Positions 44,272-52,950 of a stretch of 64,000 bases of DNA are shown here, in pieces (within the stretch, counting starts at the first letter, position 1; each line of letters begins with the position of its first letter). The notes below the pieces were generated by a model, which was given only the letters and a program-made list of their open reading frames with translations, made no database searches and was not told the origin of the DNA. Source of the stretch: Bacteroidota bacterium (GTDB lineage: Bacteria; Bacteroidota; Ignavibacteria; Ignavibacteriales; Melioribacteraceae); the NCBI GenBank assembly GCA_023381535.1, contig JAMCSN010000229.1:52612-116611 (forward strand), in the 5' to 3' direction. A program made the position numbers and the translations under genes.

Positions 44272-44520
44272 TTACTTTTGAATTTGATAAACTATCTTTC
44301 TAATTGTATCGAATTGAAGATAGGGATATTCTTTACGTATGGTCTCTATTGCTTCAAGCACGGTAACATTATTCTGTTTTAATTCTAAAAATTTTTTTCG
44401 AATCACGTGATCGCGTAAAGACTTTTTATTTAGTAATCCATGGTTTTCAAGTACTTTAAAAGTATTGTAGGGAATTAAATCTGAGAGAGGATTTATTTCA
44501 TTCTTGCTGCTGCTTTCCAT
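44272..44520 (-). CDS. Small hypothetical protein
   Basis: I do not recognise this 82-residue protein. It is charged and helical with no signal peptide. The second half (AIETIRKEYPYLQFDTIRKIVY) could be a helix-turn-helix. GGAG lies nine bases before the ATG, which supports translation. It is AT-rich and flanked by the remnant genes of this region, so it may be mobile-element cargo. Confidence 0.5.
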   Translation of the reverse strand: MESSSKNEINPLSDLIPYNTFKVLENHGLLNKKSLRDHVIRKKFLELKQNNVTVLEAIETIRKEYPYLQFDTIRKIVYQIQK

Positions 44521-44764
44521 TTTACATTCTCCATCGAATTCTCTTATAATCTTAAAACAGAATTACTATTTCTGTTCCCAGGCATATTTCAACTAACCCC
44601 AAATCCATTATATCACACACTACTTTTTTATCTTCAAAAGTTCCGCATCTATTGTTTCGCATTTCACCTTTAACGCTAGATTGATTTTATTTATTTTATG
44701 ACATATTTGTTCTATTATATAAAACAAAATTCTTAATTAAAGTTCTAATTTGCTTTTGAGGGTT

Positions 44765-45454
44765 ATGAATTCTCGCTTCTTTACAAATGAAAATGAGAAT
44801 ACTCTTCTTAATAAAATTGAGGGGATCTTCAGTCACCGCGATATTTACTTTTTAGATGCTCTTGTCGGTTATTTCAGAGCTTCCGGTTATTTCAGAATCA
44901 GAAAGTTTATAGAAAAAACTTCCCTTGTAAGAATCCTTGTTGGTATTAATGTTGACCATCTTATCTATAAAGCCCGGAAGGAAGGACTTTTATTTGATGA
45001 AGATCGCGAAAAATCTCAAGACCAATTTTTCAACGAGACAAAGAAAAACATTCAGCAATCTTTTTATGATAAAGAAATTGAAAGCGGAATTCTTAACCTC
45101 ATAGACGATATTTCGAAAAAACGAATTCAAATTCGCGTTCATCCTTCAAAAAATATTCACGCAAAAATTTACATCTTCCGGGAAAAAGAAAAACATGAGC
45201 ATGGTTATGGCGTTGTAATCACCGGTTCGAGTAATCTAACCGAAGCCGGTCTCGAAAAGAATTTCGAATTCAATGTTGAATTAAGAGATAATGCCGATAT
45301 TGATTATGCAACTGAAACTTTTGATAAACTCTGGAGCGAAGGAGTAGATTTAAGCTTCGATTATGTTGAACGGCTTAAAAAAGAAACCCCGAATTTCTTC
45401 GGGGTCAAACTAACGATGCTATCGTTAGCGGTATTAAACTTGTTACAAACATAA
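44765..45454 (+). pseudogene. N-terminal PLD domain of a helicase-like defence protein, truncated
   Basis: The 229 codons code for a phospholipase D-like domain: IYFLDALVGYFRASGYFRI, then HAKIYIF (His132-x-Lys134) and GSSNLTEAGL (Gly154 on), with FEFNVELRD after it. This is the opening of large (about 1,000-residue) SNF2-type helicases found in restriction/defence islands. Here it stops after YVERLKKETP, and the last ~20 codons run into two hairpins. The helicase body is missing. The PLD part alone may still fold. ATG 44765 has GAGGG upstream; TTG 44750 is possible. Confidence 0.75.
45387..45428. repeat. Two hairpins at the break of the PLD gene
   Basis: CCCCGAA-tttc-TTCGGGG (45387-45404) and CTAACGAT-gct-ATCGTTAG (45410-45428) lie back to back and supply the false C-terminus of the truncated PLD gene. 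They may be a REP insertion or a scar at the deletion point. Confidence 0.65.
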
Positions 45455-45485
45455 CTTTTTCTTTTTGCATTTGTTAGAGTCGTTT

Positions 45486-46040
45486 ATGAAAAAATCATCT
45501 CTGCTGCCTTCTGAACTCATTGAGACTAAAATATTATTTATCCGCGGTCAAAAAGTAATGATCGATTCCGATCTTGCTAAATTATATGGCGTTTCTACTA
45601 AAGCTCTCAATCAAGCGGTAAAACGCAATTTTGAAAGGTTTCCTCTTGATTTCATGTTCGAATTGACCACTAAAGAGAAAAAGGAACTGGTCACAAATTG
45701 TGACCACCTCAAAGGACTTAAATTTTCTTCTACCTTGCCTAAGGTCTTCACCGAACACGGCGCTATTATGCTTGCTTCGGTCTTGAATTCTCAAAGAGCC
45801 GTTGAAGCTAGTATTTATGTCGTTCGCGCTTTCGTCCGTTTGCGCGAAGTTTTGGCTTCTCATAAAGATCTTGCGCTAAAGCTCAAAGAACTTGAATCGA
45901 AAATTGAAACTCACGATGAACAGATCAAAGATATTATAGACGCTATTAACCAGCTTATTTTACCGCCGGAAAAACCAAAACGCCAAATCGGTTTTCAAGT
46001 GAAAGAGCCAACTCAAAAATATTCCTCAAAAAAGAAATGA
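45486..46040 (+). CDS. ORF6N-domain protein
   Basis: The 184-residue protein has an ORF6N domain at the start (ILFIRGQKVMIDSDLAKLYG, NRFP-like NFERFPLDFMFEL, KVFTEHGAIMLASVLNS) and a C-terminal coiled coil with a basic tail. The family is DNA-binding, common in phages and in mobile defence islands, where it often lies between restriction genes. ATG 45486 is chosen over an upstream TTG. It overlaps the next frame by four bases (ATGA). Confidence 0.85.
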   Translation: MKKSSLLPSELIETKILFIRGQKVMIDSDLAKLYGVSTKALNQAVKRNFERFPLDFMFELTTKEKKELVTNCDHLKGLKFSSTLPKVFTEHGAIMLASVLNSQRAVEASIYVVRAFVRLREVLASHKDLALKLKELESKIETHDEQIKDIIDAINQLILPPEKPKRQIGFQVKEPTQKYSSKKK

Positions 46041-47215
46041 CAGAATCCGAACTCAAATCCCAGCTTCAAAAGAAGTATAATCATTCAATTTGGAAGGACA
46101 TTCTAACTTCCATTTTCCCGAAAATCGACTATTTATTATATCCAACTATTCTAGCAGAAAAAACAGATACTGCAAAGTTTGTCCGGCAAATTGGCAATCT
46201 TCCAATCGTTCCGATCACAGATCTTGCAATAAAAAATGAAGACTTGATTGTAGCAACACAGGGCAGAGCATTCTGGATGATAGATGATATTTCTCCTCTT
46301 CGTTTATTGAATGCTGATATAATGAAGAAAAATTATCATTTGTATCCGCCGCGGAAAACATATCGAATTGACGGCAGTAGCCGTGGTGATGGAACTACTT
46401 CCGGAAAAAATCTGCAAAGCGGTGTTATTATAAATTATTATTTCAAAGAAATGCCGGATAGTAATTCTGTTGAATTGAAGATTGCCGATTCCAGCGGAAG
46501 AGTTATTAATTCATTCAAACCAAAAACAAAAGAACGCGATGTTCGCCTTCCTATAAAGAAAGGATTGCAGCGATTTATTTGGAATATGCGTTATCCCGAT
46601 GCAGAAAAATTTGATGGAATGATTATCTGGAGCAGAGGAGGATTGACCGGACCGCAGGCAATTCCCGGTGAATACAAAGCAACTTTAATTTATGGTAAAG
46701 ATAGTTCAACAGTTCCATTTGTAATTGTAAAAGATCCTCGTTCGTCTGCTACGCAGGAAGATTTGCAAGCTCAGTTCGAATTTGTTTTAACAACACGGGA
46801 TAAATTAACTGAAATTCACAAAGCGATTAAGCTGATCAGAAACATTCGGAAACAGATTAACGGTGTAAACGAACGAATTAAGAATTGGAAGGATGCCGAT
46901 GAAATTAAAAAATCCGGCGAAGAGATTAATAAAAAAATCACAGCAATTGAAGAAACATTATACCAGACAAAAAATAAAAGTCCGCAAGATCCACTAAATT
47001 TTCCAGTTCGATTGAATGATAAACTTTCTTCGCTTAATGGTTCGGTGGAGAGCGGAGATTTTCAACCAACAGAGCAATCGTATAAAGTAAAAAATGAATT
47101 AGTTGCAAAGATTGATGCCGAACTGAAAAAACTAAATGAGCTTGTTGAAATTGAGATTCCGAAATTCAATGAAATCGTTAACCAGGTTAAAGTTCCGGCA
47201 GTAATTTTAAATTAA
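46037..47215 (+). CDS. Chimeric ORF: methyltransferase-like N-terminus joined to VPS10/sortilin-like C-terminus
   Basis: The 392-residue frame is made of two parts. Residues 1 to about 52 (ESELKSQLQKKYNHSIWKDI, FPKIDYLL, KFVRQIGN) resemble the start of Eco57I-type restriction methyltransferases and have no signal peptide. From about residue 53 (LPIVPITDLAIKNEDLIVAT, GRAFWMIDD) to the end it matches the C-terminal third of sortilin/VPS10-like 'glycosyl hydrolase' proteins: the last blade, a sheet domain (IINYYFKE, GLQRFIWNMRYP) and a C-terminal helical part. A VPS10 protein needs export; this one has no signal. I take it as a deletion fusion near 46193, probably not functional. Confidence 0.7.
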   Translation: MTESELKSQLQKKYNHSIWKDILTSIFPKIDYLLYPTILAEKTDTAKFVRQIGNLPIVPITDLAIKNEDLIVATQGRAFWMIDDISPLRLLNADIMKKNYHLYPPRKTYRIDGSSRGDGTTSGKNLQSGVIINYYFKEMPDSNSVELKIADSSGRVINSFKPKTKERDVRLPIKKGLQRFIWNMRYPDAEKFDGMIIWSRGGLTGPQAIPGEYKATLIYGKDSSTVPFVIVKDPRSSATQEDLQAQFEFVLTTRDKLTEIHKAIKLIRNIRKQINGVNERIKNWKDADEIKKSGEEINKKITAIEETLYQTKNKSPQDPLNFPVRLNDKLSSLNGSVESGDFQPTEQSYKVKNELVAKIDAELKKLNELVEIEIPKFNEIVNQVKVPAVILN

Positions 47216-47321
47216 CCCCCGGTGGTTCTCAGTGTAATCTCGGTGCCGCTCTGTGTAACATTATTTCACGGAGAGACACGGAGATTCCACGGAGTTCTGC
47301 TGAGAAAACACGGGATATAAC

Positions 47322-48188
47322 ATGAACATAAGAACAAGATTTATATTTATCTCTTTAATTGCGATTTACTTTCTAACAAATGTTGCCTTAGTAGCCGTAA
47401 CAGAAAAAGTTAAATCCAAAGATGGAGTTGAAATTGCTTACACGGTTGAAGGCAGCGGTGAACCCGCGCTTGTTTTCATTCACGGATGGAGCTGTGATAG
47501 ATCTTATTGGGATAACCAAGTAAAAACATTTTCACCAAAGTACAAAGTTGTAACGATCGATTTAGCCGGTCACGGTGAATCCGGAATGAACAGAAATAAT
47601 TATACGATGGAACTGTTCGGAGAGGATGTTGCCACAGTTGTAAACAAACTGAAACTCAAAAAAGTAATTCTTATCGGTCACTCAATGGGTGGTTATGTTA
47701 TCATTGAAGCCGCTAGAAGGTTGCCGGGAAAAGTTATAGGACTTATTGGAGCCGATACATATCAGGGTATTGAAGACGAAATGACGCCTGAACAAATTGA
47801 TAAATTCATAAAGCCTTTCAAGGAAAATTTTATTGAAAAGACAAAGGAATTTGTGAAAACAATGTTTCCACCGACTGCGGATTCTGCATTAGTGAAGAAG
47901 GTTTCCGATGATATGTCGGCAGCACCTCCTCTAGTTGCAATTAGTGCATTACAAAATTTGTTTGGTTACCACGCTTTTGCATCTATGGAAGACACCAACA
48001 CGCCGATTATTTCTATTAACTGTGATCGGTATCCAATCAATGTAGAAGAAGCTCGTAAACATGTAAAATCGTTTGAAGTAAGAATGATGAAAGGCATTGG
48101 TCATTTTGTGATGCTTGAAGATCCGGATAAGTTTAATCAACTTTTGCAAGAAGCAATAAATGAATTAATCAAAAAAATTAACGAATAA
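47322..48188 (+). CDS. Secreted alpha/beta hydrolase, copy 1
   Basis: The 288-residue protein has a signal peptide (about 1-27) and an alpha/beta-hydrolase fold: oxyanion motif FIHGWSCDRSYW, GHGES, nucleophile Ser121 in GHSMGG and the catalytic His in GIGHFVMLE. The substrate is unknown. It is 13 bp from a close paralog; long stretches of DNA are nearly identical between them, a recent tandem duplication. Confidence 0.87.
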   Translation: MNIRTRFIFISLIAIYFLTNVALVAVTEKVKSKDGVEIAYTVEGSGEPALVFIHGWSCDRSYWDNQVKTFSPKYKVVTIDLAGHGESGMNRNNYTMELFGEDVATVVNKLKLKKVILIGHSMGGYVIIEAARRLPGKVIGLIGADTYQGIEDEMTPEQIDKFIKPFKENFIEKTKEFVKTMFPPTADSALVKKVSDDMSAAPPLVAISALQNLFGYHAFASMEDTNTPIISINCDRYPINVEEARKHVKSFEVRMMKGIGHFVMLEDPDKFNQLLQEAINELIKKINE

Positions 48189-48200
48189 CGGATTATAAAA

Positions 48201-49055
48201 ATGAAAAGCAGAAAGAATATGTTTTTACTCGGGGTGTTAATAATTTTATTCAGCGCTAATTTTACTCTTGCCTCAAACGTAGAAAAAGTAAAATCAAAGG
48301 ATGGTGTTAATATCGTTTATACTGCCCAAGGCGTTGGCGCACCAGCAATTGTATTTGTTCATGGATGGAGCTTAGATAAATCAATTTGGAATAACCAGGT
48401 TAAAGTATTTTCACCAAAGTACAAAGTTGTAACGATCGATTTAGCTGGTCATGGTGAATCCGGAATGAACAGAAAAAATTATACAATGGAATTGTTTGGC
48501 CAAGACGTTGCCGATGTAGTAAATAAACTCAAATTGGAAAAAGTAATTCTGGTTGGACACTCAATGGGAGGTTCTGTTATTCTTGAGGCTGCCCGTATAT
48601 TAAAAGAAAAAGTTATCGGGTTAATTGGGGCAGACACGTTTCAAAAATTTGAAAAAGGTGAACCGGCAAAACGCGCAGAAGAATATTTAACAACATTTAA
48701 AACCAATTTTGTCGGAAGTACAAAAGATTATGCAAGTATGCTTTTCCCGCCAAACGCGGATACTACACTGGTGAATAAAATTTTAAAAAAAATGACATCT
48801 GCTAACTCTAAAATTGCAATAGATGTAATGAGGAACTCTTATCAATACAATGCAATTGCTGCGGTTAAGGAACTGCGTATTCCAATCATTTCAATAAATT
48901 GTGAAATGTTCCCAGTCAAACTGGAAGAGAATCGCAAGTACATAAAATCATTCGAAGTGAATATAATGAAGGGAGTTGGTCATTTTGTTATGCTTGAAGA
49001 TCCGGCAAAATTCAATCAGCTTCTTCAAGAATCTATTGATGAGTTAACTAAATAA
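48201..49055 (+). CDS. Secreted alpha/beta hydrolase, copy 2
   Basis: The 284-residue protein has a signal peptide (about 1-24) and the same motifs as its upstream paralog (FVHGWSLDKSIW, nucleophile Ser121 in GHSMGG, GVGHFVMLE). The region around 48409-48480 matches 47533-47604 with few changes, while the cap region (about 145-230) has drifted, which suggests change of substrate range after duplication. Confidence 0.87.
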   Translation: MKSRKNMFLLGVLIILFSANFTLASNVEKVKSKDGVNIVYTAQGVGAPAIVFVHGWSLDKSIWNNQVKVFSPKYKVVTIDLAGHGESGMNRKNYTMELFGQDVADVVNKLKLEKVILVGHSMGGSVILEAARILKEKVIGLIGADTFQKFEKGEPAKRAEEYLTTFKTNFVGSTKDYASMLFPPNADTTLVNKILKKMTSANSKIAIDVMRNSYQYNAIAAVKELRIPIISINCEMFPVKLEENRKYIKSFEVNIMKGVGHFVMLEDPAKFNQLLQESIDELTK

Positions 49056-49077
49056 CAAACTATAAGGAAAATAGAAT

Positions 49078-49575
49078 ATGTTCAAAACGATCAACGATTT
49101 TTTAGAGGGCTGGAAATATGAGAGTGAAGCAACACTCAAAGTTTTTCAAAATTTGACTGATGAATCTCTCAAGCAAAAAGTTACTGAAAATGGGCGTTCA
49201 CTTGGATTTATAGCATGGCATATAACAAATACAATTCCGGAAATGCTGTCTAAAACCGGACTGCCATTTGGAATGCTCGAAGAATCTTCCACGCCCAATT
49301 CTGCCAAAATTATTTTTAATGAATATGAAAAAGCATCTAAAGCTGTCAATGAGTTAATATCAAAATTATGGACAGATGAAATGCTGAAAGATGATATTAA
49401 CATGTACGGTCAAGTTTGGAAGCGCGCAAATGTTCTATCAAGTCTTATTGCCCATCAAACACATCACCGCGGACAAATGACTGTGCTTATGAGACAGGCT
49501 GGCTTGAAGGTTCCGGGCGTTTATGGTCCCGCAAAAGAAGAGTGGGCGGCTATGGGAATGCCTGAACAGGAATGA
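49078..49575 (+). CDS. DinB-like four-helix protein
   Basis: The 165-residue protein fits the DinB/YfiT family: metal-binding histidines His48 (AWHITN), His126 and His130 (AHQTHHRGQM). These proteins bind a metal between helices and are often thiol S-transferases or unknown. It follows the hydrolase pair after 22 bp and is likely in the same transcript. It is the last gene before the foreign-looking block. Confidence 0.85.
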   Translation: MFKTINDFLEGWKYESEATLKVFQNLTDESLKQKVTENGRSLGFIAWHITNTIPEMLSKTGLPFGMLEESSTPNSAKIIFNEYEKASKAVNELISKLWTDEMLKDDINMYGQVWKRANVLSSLIAHQTHHRGQMTVLMRQAGLKVPGVYGPAKEEWAAMGMPEQE

Positions 49576-49707
49576 AATTAATATTTTTTTGCTCTATTTA
49601 ATAAAAATTGATGCTACCGGGCGAAGGGGATAAAAAAGCTGGTAACCGAAGTGGAACCAATGTAAAGCCATCCGGAAGAAATACTTGCTCATGAAGATTT
49701 TAAATAA

Positions 49708-50325
49708 TCAGATAAAATGCAACTGAGCAGCAGTGCGAATCAATAAAGCAGTATTCTTTGCTTTAAATTTTGCCAGCAGGTTTTTACGGTGGGAATCAAC
49801 AGTTGTAGTACTGATGAAAAGCTTTTGTGCAATTTCAGCGTTGGTCAATCCATCTGCTATCAGCTCCAACACTTCTTTTTCACGCCTTGTGATCACAGGT
49901 ATTTCCGACTCTGCATATTTGCGTAGTGATAAGGCGGCTTCATCGCTTAAATAGGTTTTTCCTTTGGCAACAGCTTGTATGGCTTCCATCAATTCTTCCT
50001 GTGTAGCATTTTTCAATACATAACCGGAAGCTCCGTTATCCATCATTTTTTGAATAAAGCTTTGCTGGTTAAATGTACTCAGCCCAATTATAAATACAGA
50101 GGGATATTTTTCTTTTACTTCTTTGCACAACTCAATACCGCTTTTGCTGGGCATGCTAATGTCCATCAGGATCACATCAGGCAATTGCTTCCGCAAAAAA
50201 GCAAGACATGAATCCGCGTTTGATGCATGACCCATCCACTCAATACTTTTTTCGTTTTGTAGTAAAGAGCGGATGCCTTCCACCACCATGTAGTGATCGT
50301 CTGTTATAAAAACTTTAATCGGCAT
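49708..50325 (-). CDS. NarL/LuxR-type response regulator
   Basis: The 205-residue protein has a receiver domain with DD at 9-10 and phosphorylation site Asp55 (VILMDISMPSKSG), and a C-terminal LuxR helix-turn-helix (TRREKEVLELIADGLTNAEI, then STTTVDSHRKNLL). It begins directly after the stop of the kinase gene. It probably controls the divergent secreted-protein genes from 52455 on. Confidence 0.93.
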   Translation of the reverse strand: MPIKVFITDDHYMVVEGIRSLLQNEKSIEWMGHASNADSCLAFLRKQLPDVILMDISMPSKSGIELCKEVKEKYPSVFIIGLSTFNQQSFIQKMMDNGASGYVLKNATQEELMEAIQAVAKGKTYLSDEAALSLRKYAESEIPVITRREKEVLELIADGLTNAEIAQKLFISTTTVDSHRKNLLAKFKAKNTALLIRTAAQLHFI

Positions 50326-52278
50326 TTAAACATTTAATTCAATTAATACAGATGTTCCTTTACCGGGTTCTGAATTTACATCTAATTTTCCTTTTAAGAA
50401 ATCAAGCCGGTTCTGAATATTTGTCCAGCCTATACCGTCTGTTCCTTTAATGATGGATGTATCAAAACCTCTTCCATCATCTTCCACTGTAACCGTGAGC
50501 TGATGCTCTGATTTTGTAACCTGCACAATAGCATGTTTTGCAGCAGCATGTTTCATGGTATTATTGATGAGCTCCTGCACAATACGATAAATGGTAATGG
50601 CAGTTGTTTGATTGATTGCTGCATTTTCAATCCCTATTGATTGATAGGAAACCTGCAAAGCGCCCGATTGATTTATATCGTTACAAAAATCTTTTAATGC
50701 TGTATCCAGTCCAAATTTTACCAATGCTTCGGGCATCATATTATGAGCTACACGGCGCATTTCTTTTATGGAACTGTCCAGCATATCCATACTGCGTTCA
50801 AATGCCCGTGCGTTGTCAGGCGTCATTATTAAATTTCCTTTCATAGTATTAAATGAATATTTTATTCCAGATAACATTCCACCCAGTCCATCGTGAAGGT
50901 CTTTTGCAAGGCGGGTTCGTTCCTGTTCTTCTCCTTTCAGCACTGCTTCAGTGGCAGTGAGTTGTTGTTGAGTTTCTAATTCGCTGATGCGATGCTGCTG
51001 GAGTTTTTGTTTTTGTTTGTAGTTACGATAGCTGAGTAATGAAATGAGCAGTAAAGTTGCAGCACTCCCAAAAAGTATATAATTCAAAATACTCTTTTGC
51101 CGGATAGACAATTGCTGCACTTTTTTTTCCGCTTCTAATTGTTTTATCAGACTTTCCTTTTTCTCCGTTTCATATTTTATCCGCATCCCCGTTTCTTTTT
51201 GTTTCAGTGATTCACTAAATACTGCACTTTCAACTTTGGCCCTTTGATAATAAAAATCAAACCCTTTGCGGATGTCTCCGGCAACGAAAGCAATATTTGA
51301 AAGCATCCCCAATGCCGAGGCCTTCCCTTCGAGTAGGTTCTGTTTGCCTGCAATATCCAATACCTCAAGCGCCAGGTTTTGAGCCTTTACAAAATCCTTA
51401 TTATTCAGAAAATAAACAGATAGTGCCAGTTTAGATCCCATTATACCACCACTATCGGCCAGTTCTGTGTTTAAACGTAGCGCCCTGTCTGCATAATACT
51501 TCAACAAGTCAATTTTGTTTTCCCTTTGGGCTATTTCACAAAGATTATTAAGCACAATGGCTTCGCCTGATTTATTGCCGTTATCTACAGCTATTGCAAG
51601 AGCTTCATCATACAATCGTTTTGCATCCTGCAGGCGGCCTAACTCCGTATAAGAAAGCCCAAGATTATTAAGTGAATTCAGCAACGGCGTTTTATCCTTT
51701 AATTTTCTGCCAAGTTCAACTGCTTTTGTTCCATACTGAATAGCCTTGTCATATTGCATCAAACTCATATATAAGGACTGCAAACCATCATTTAGATTAA
51801 CCTCAATATTGTCATACCCCTTACCTCCAAGAATATTCACTCCATCAATTGTGTATTGCAATGCACTCTCCAAATCAGAAATATACCGGTAAGCAATTCC
51901 TATATTAAAAAGTGACACACCTATATTAAAAGTGTCCTTTCTTTGCCGGGCAATTTCCAGCACCCGCTTATTGTAATAAATAACTGAATCAAACTTTGAC
52001 TGATAAGCATACACATATGAAAACAATCGGTAAGATTTCAGAATACCTTTTTCATAGTTGATTTTTTTGCTTAAGTCGCTTGCTAACCGGATATAGTACT
52101 TGGCTTTTTCGGGTTCTGAATTCTCGTACTGTTCTCCAATGGCAAAAAGCAGATTGGCTTTGTTAGTATCTTCTTTTGCAGCTGGAAGCAACTTGATCAA
52201 ACTATCCCCTTTTTCAACCTGTCCTTTTGCAATTACAGTTGAAATAAGAAACACCAGTATAAAAACAGTTTTTCTCAT
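50326..52278 (-). CDS. TPR-containing NarX-type sensor histidine kinase
   Basis: The 650-residue protein has a signal peptide (VIAKGQ), seven or so TPR repeats (about 25-350) in the periplasm, a coiled coil, a membrane helix (about 413-430) and a HisKA_3 domain with the phospho-acceptor His in KDLHDGLGGML. It ends in an ATPase domain (VEDDGRGFDTS, GIGWTNIQNRLDFL). The TPR part suggests it senses a protein or peptide outside. ATG 52278 is chosen because the longer frame adds a non-signal leader. Confidence 0.9.
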   Translation of the reverse strand: MRKTVFILVFLISTVIAKGQVEKGDSLIKLLPAAKEDTNKANLLFAIGEQYENSEPEKAKYYIRLASDLSKKINYEKGILKSYRLFSYVYAYQSKFDSVIYYNKRVLEIARQRKDTFNIGVSLFNIGIAYRYISDLESALQYTIDGVNILGGKGYDNIEVNLNDGLQSLYMSLMQYDKAIQYGTKAVELGRKLKDKTPLLNSLNNLGLSYTELGRLQDAKRLYDEALAIAVDNGNKSGEAIVLNNLCEIAQRENKIDLLKYYADRALRLNTELADSGGIMGSKLALSVYFLNNKDFVKAQNLALEVLDIAGKQNLLEGKASALGMLSNIAFVAGDIRKGFDFYYQRAKVESAVFSESLKQKETGMRIKYETEKKESLIKQLEAEKKVQQLSIRQKSILNYILFGSAATLLLISLLSYRNYKQKQKLQQHRISELETQQQLTATEAVLKGEEQERTRLAKDLHDGLGGMLSGIKYSFNTMKGNLIMTPDNARAFERSMDMLDSSIKEMRRVAHNMMPEALVKFGLDTALKDFCNDINQSGALQVSYQSIGIENAAINQTTAITIYRIVQELINNTMKHAAAKHAIVQVTKSEHQLTVTVEDDGRGFDTSIIKGTDGIGWTNIQNRLDFLKGKLDVNSEPGKGTSVLIELNV

Positions 52279-52454
52279 ACAGTAAAATAGCCTTTTACGC
52301 TTGTAGCACAAATAAACTTTTTTCCAAACTGCCTGCACTCCCCTTTTTCCATGATTTTCTTGATTTGTGAAAATATCCTGTTTTTCGGGGATAGTTCTTG
52401 AACGGATATATTTTTATATATAACATACAAAAAATAAAAAATTAAAGTCATTAC

Positions 52455-52922
52455 ATGAAAAGATACATTTTACTAAACGCGATACTCTTCTTTTTAGCTT
52501 TACAAGGCTTTGCCCAAACCAAGCCAAAAACGACTGTAAAGCAATCCGTACCGGAACTAACAAGGCTAATAACCGGCACAGGCTTGCCTTATAAGATAGT
52601 AAACAACAGTGTGGCTCTTATACCTTACGAAGGGAAAAACATTGCTGCATACGATGTAGTGGTACAAGAAATAAGCGACCTCTATATTGTTTACACCAAC
52701 CTTACCGAAGCCCTGCCCGGAAAGATTGACGATACAAAATACAAATACCTGCTGCAACAGAATGATCATTTTGATATTATTAAAATAGGAATGAGCACAG
52801 ATAATAATACGGTTTATGTAAGGGCGGATGTGTATAAAGCCGGTATAACAACTGCCCTGCTGGCCAGGATTATCAAGCAGGTAGCTAATGTCAGCAATAT
52901 TATTGGTGGCGATTTAAAATAA
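52455..52922 (+). CDS. Small secreted protein, YbjN/secretion-chaperone-like fold
   Basis: The 155-residue protein has a signal peptide (ending GFAQ) and a single alpha/beta domain (LTRLITGTGLPYKIVNNSVA, HFDIIKIGMSTDNNTVYVRA, ALLARIIKQVANVSN). The strand/helix order looks like the YbjN/type III chaperone fold, but this is a pattern match only. It is the first gene of the divergent row after the kinase and is 28 bp before the next. Confidence 0.6.
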   Translation: MKRYILLNAILFFLALQGFAQTKPKTTVKQSVPELTRLITGTGLPYKIVNNSVALIPYEGKNIAAYDVVVQEISDLYIVYTNLTEALPGKIDDTKYKYLLQQNDHFDIIKIGMSTDNNTVYVRADVYKAGITTALLARIIKQVANVSNIIGGDLK

Positions 52923-52950
52923 ATGAAATGTATAAAAATTGGTATTTAAA

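Noticed and set aside
49612..49707. In-frame remnant KKLVTEVEP...SHPEEILAHEDFK split by a stop before the foreign-looking block
   Set aside because: It is too short to assign; it may be the worn end of a lost gene at the block edge but could be chance.
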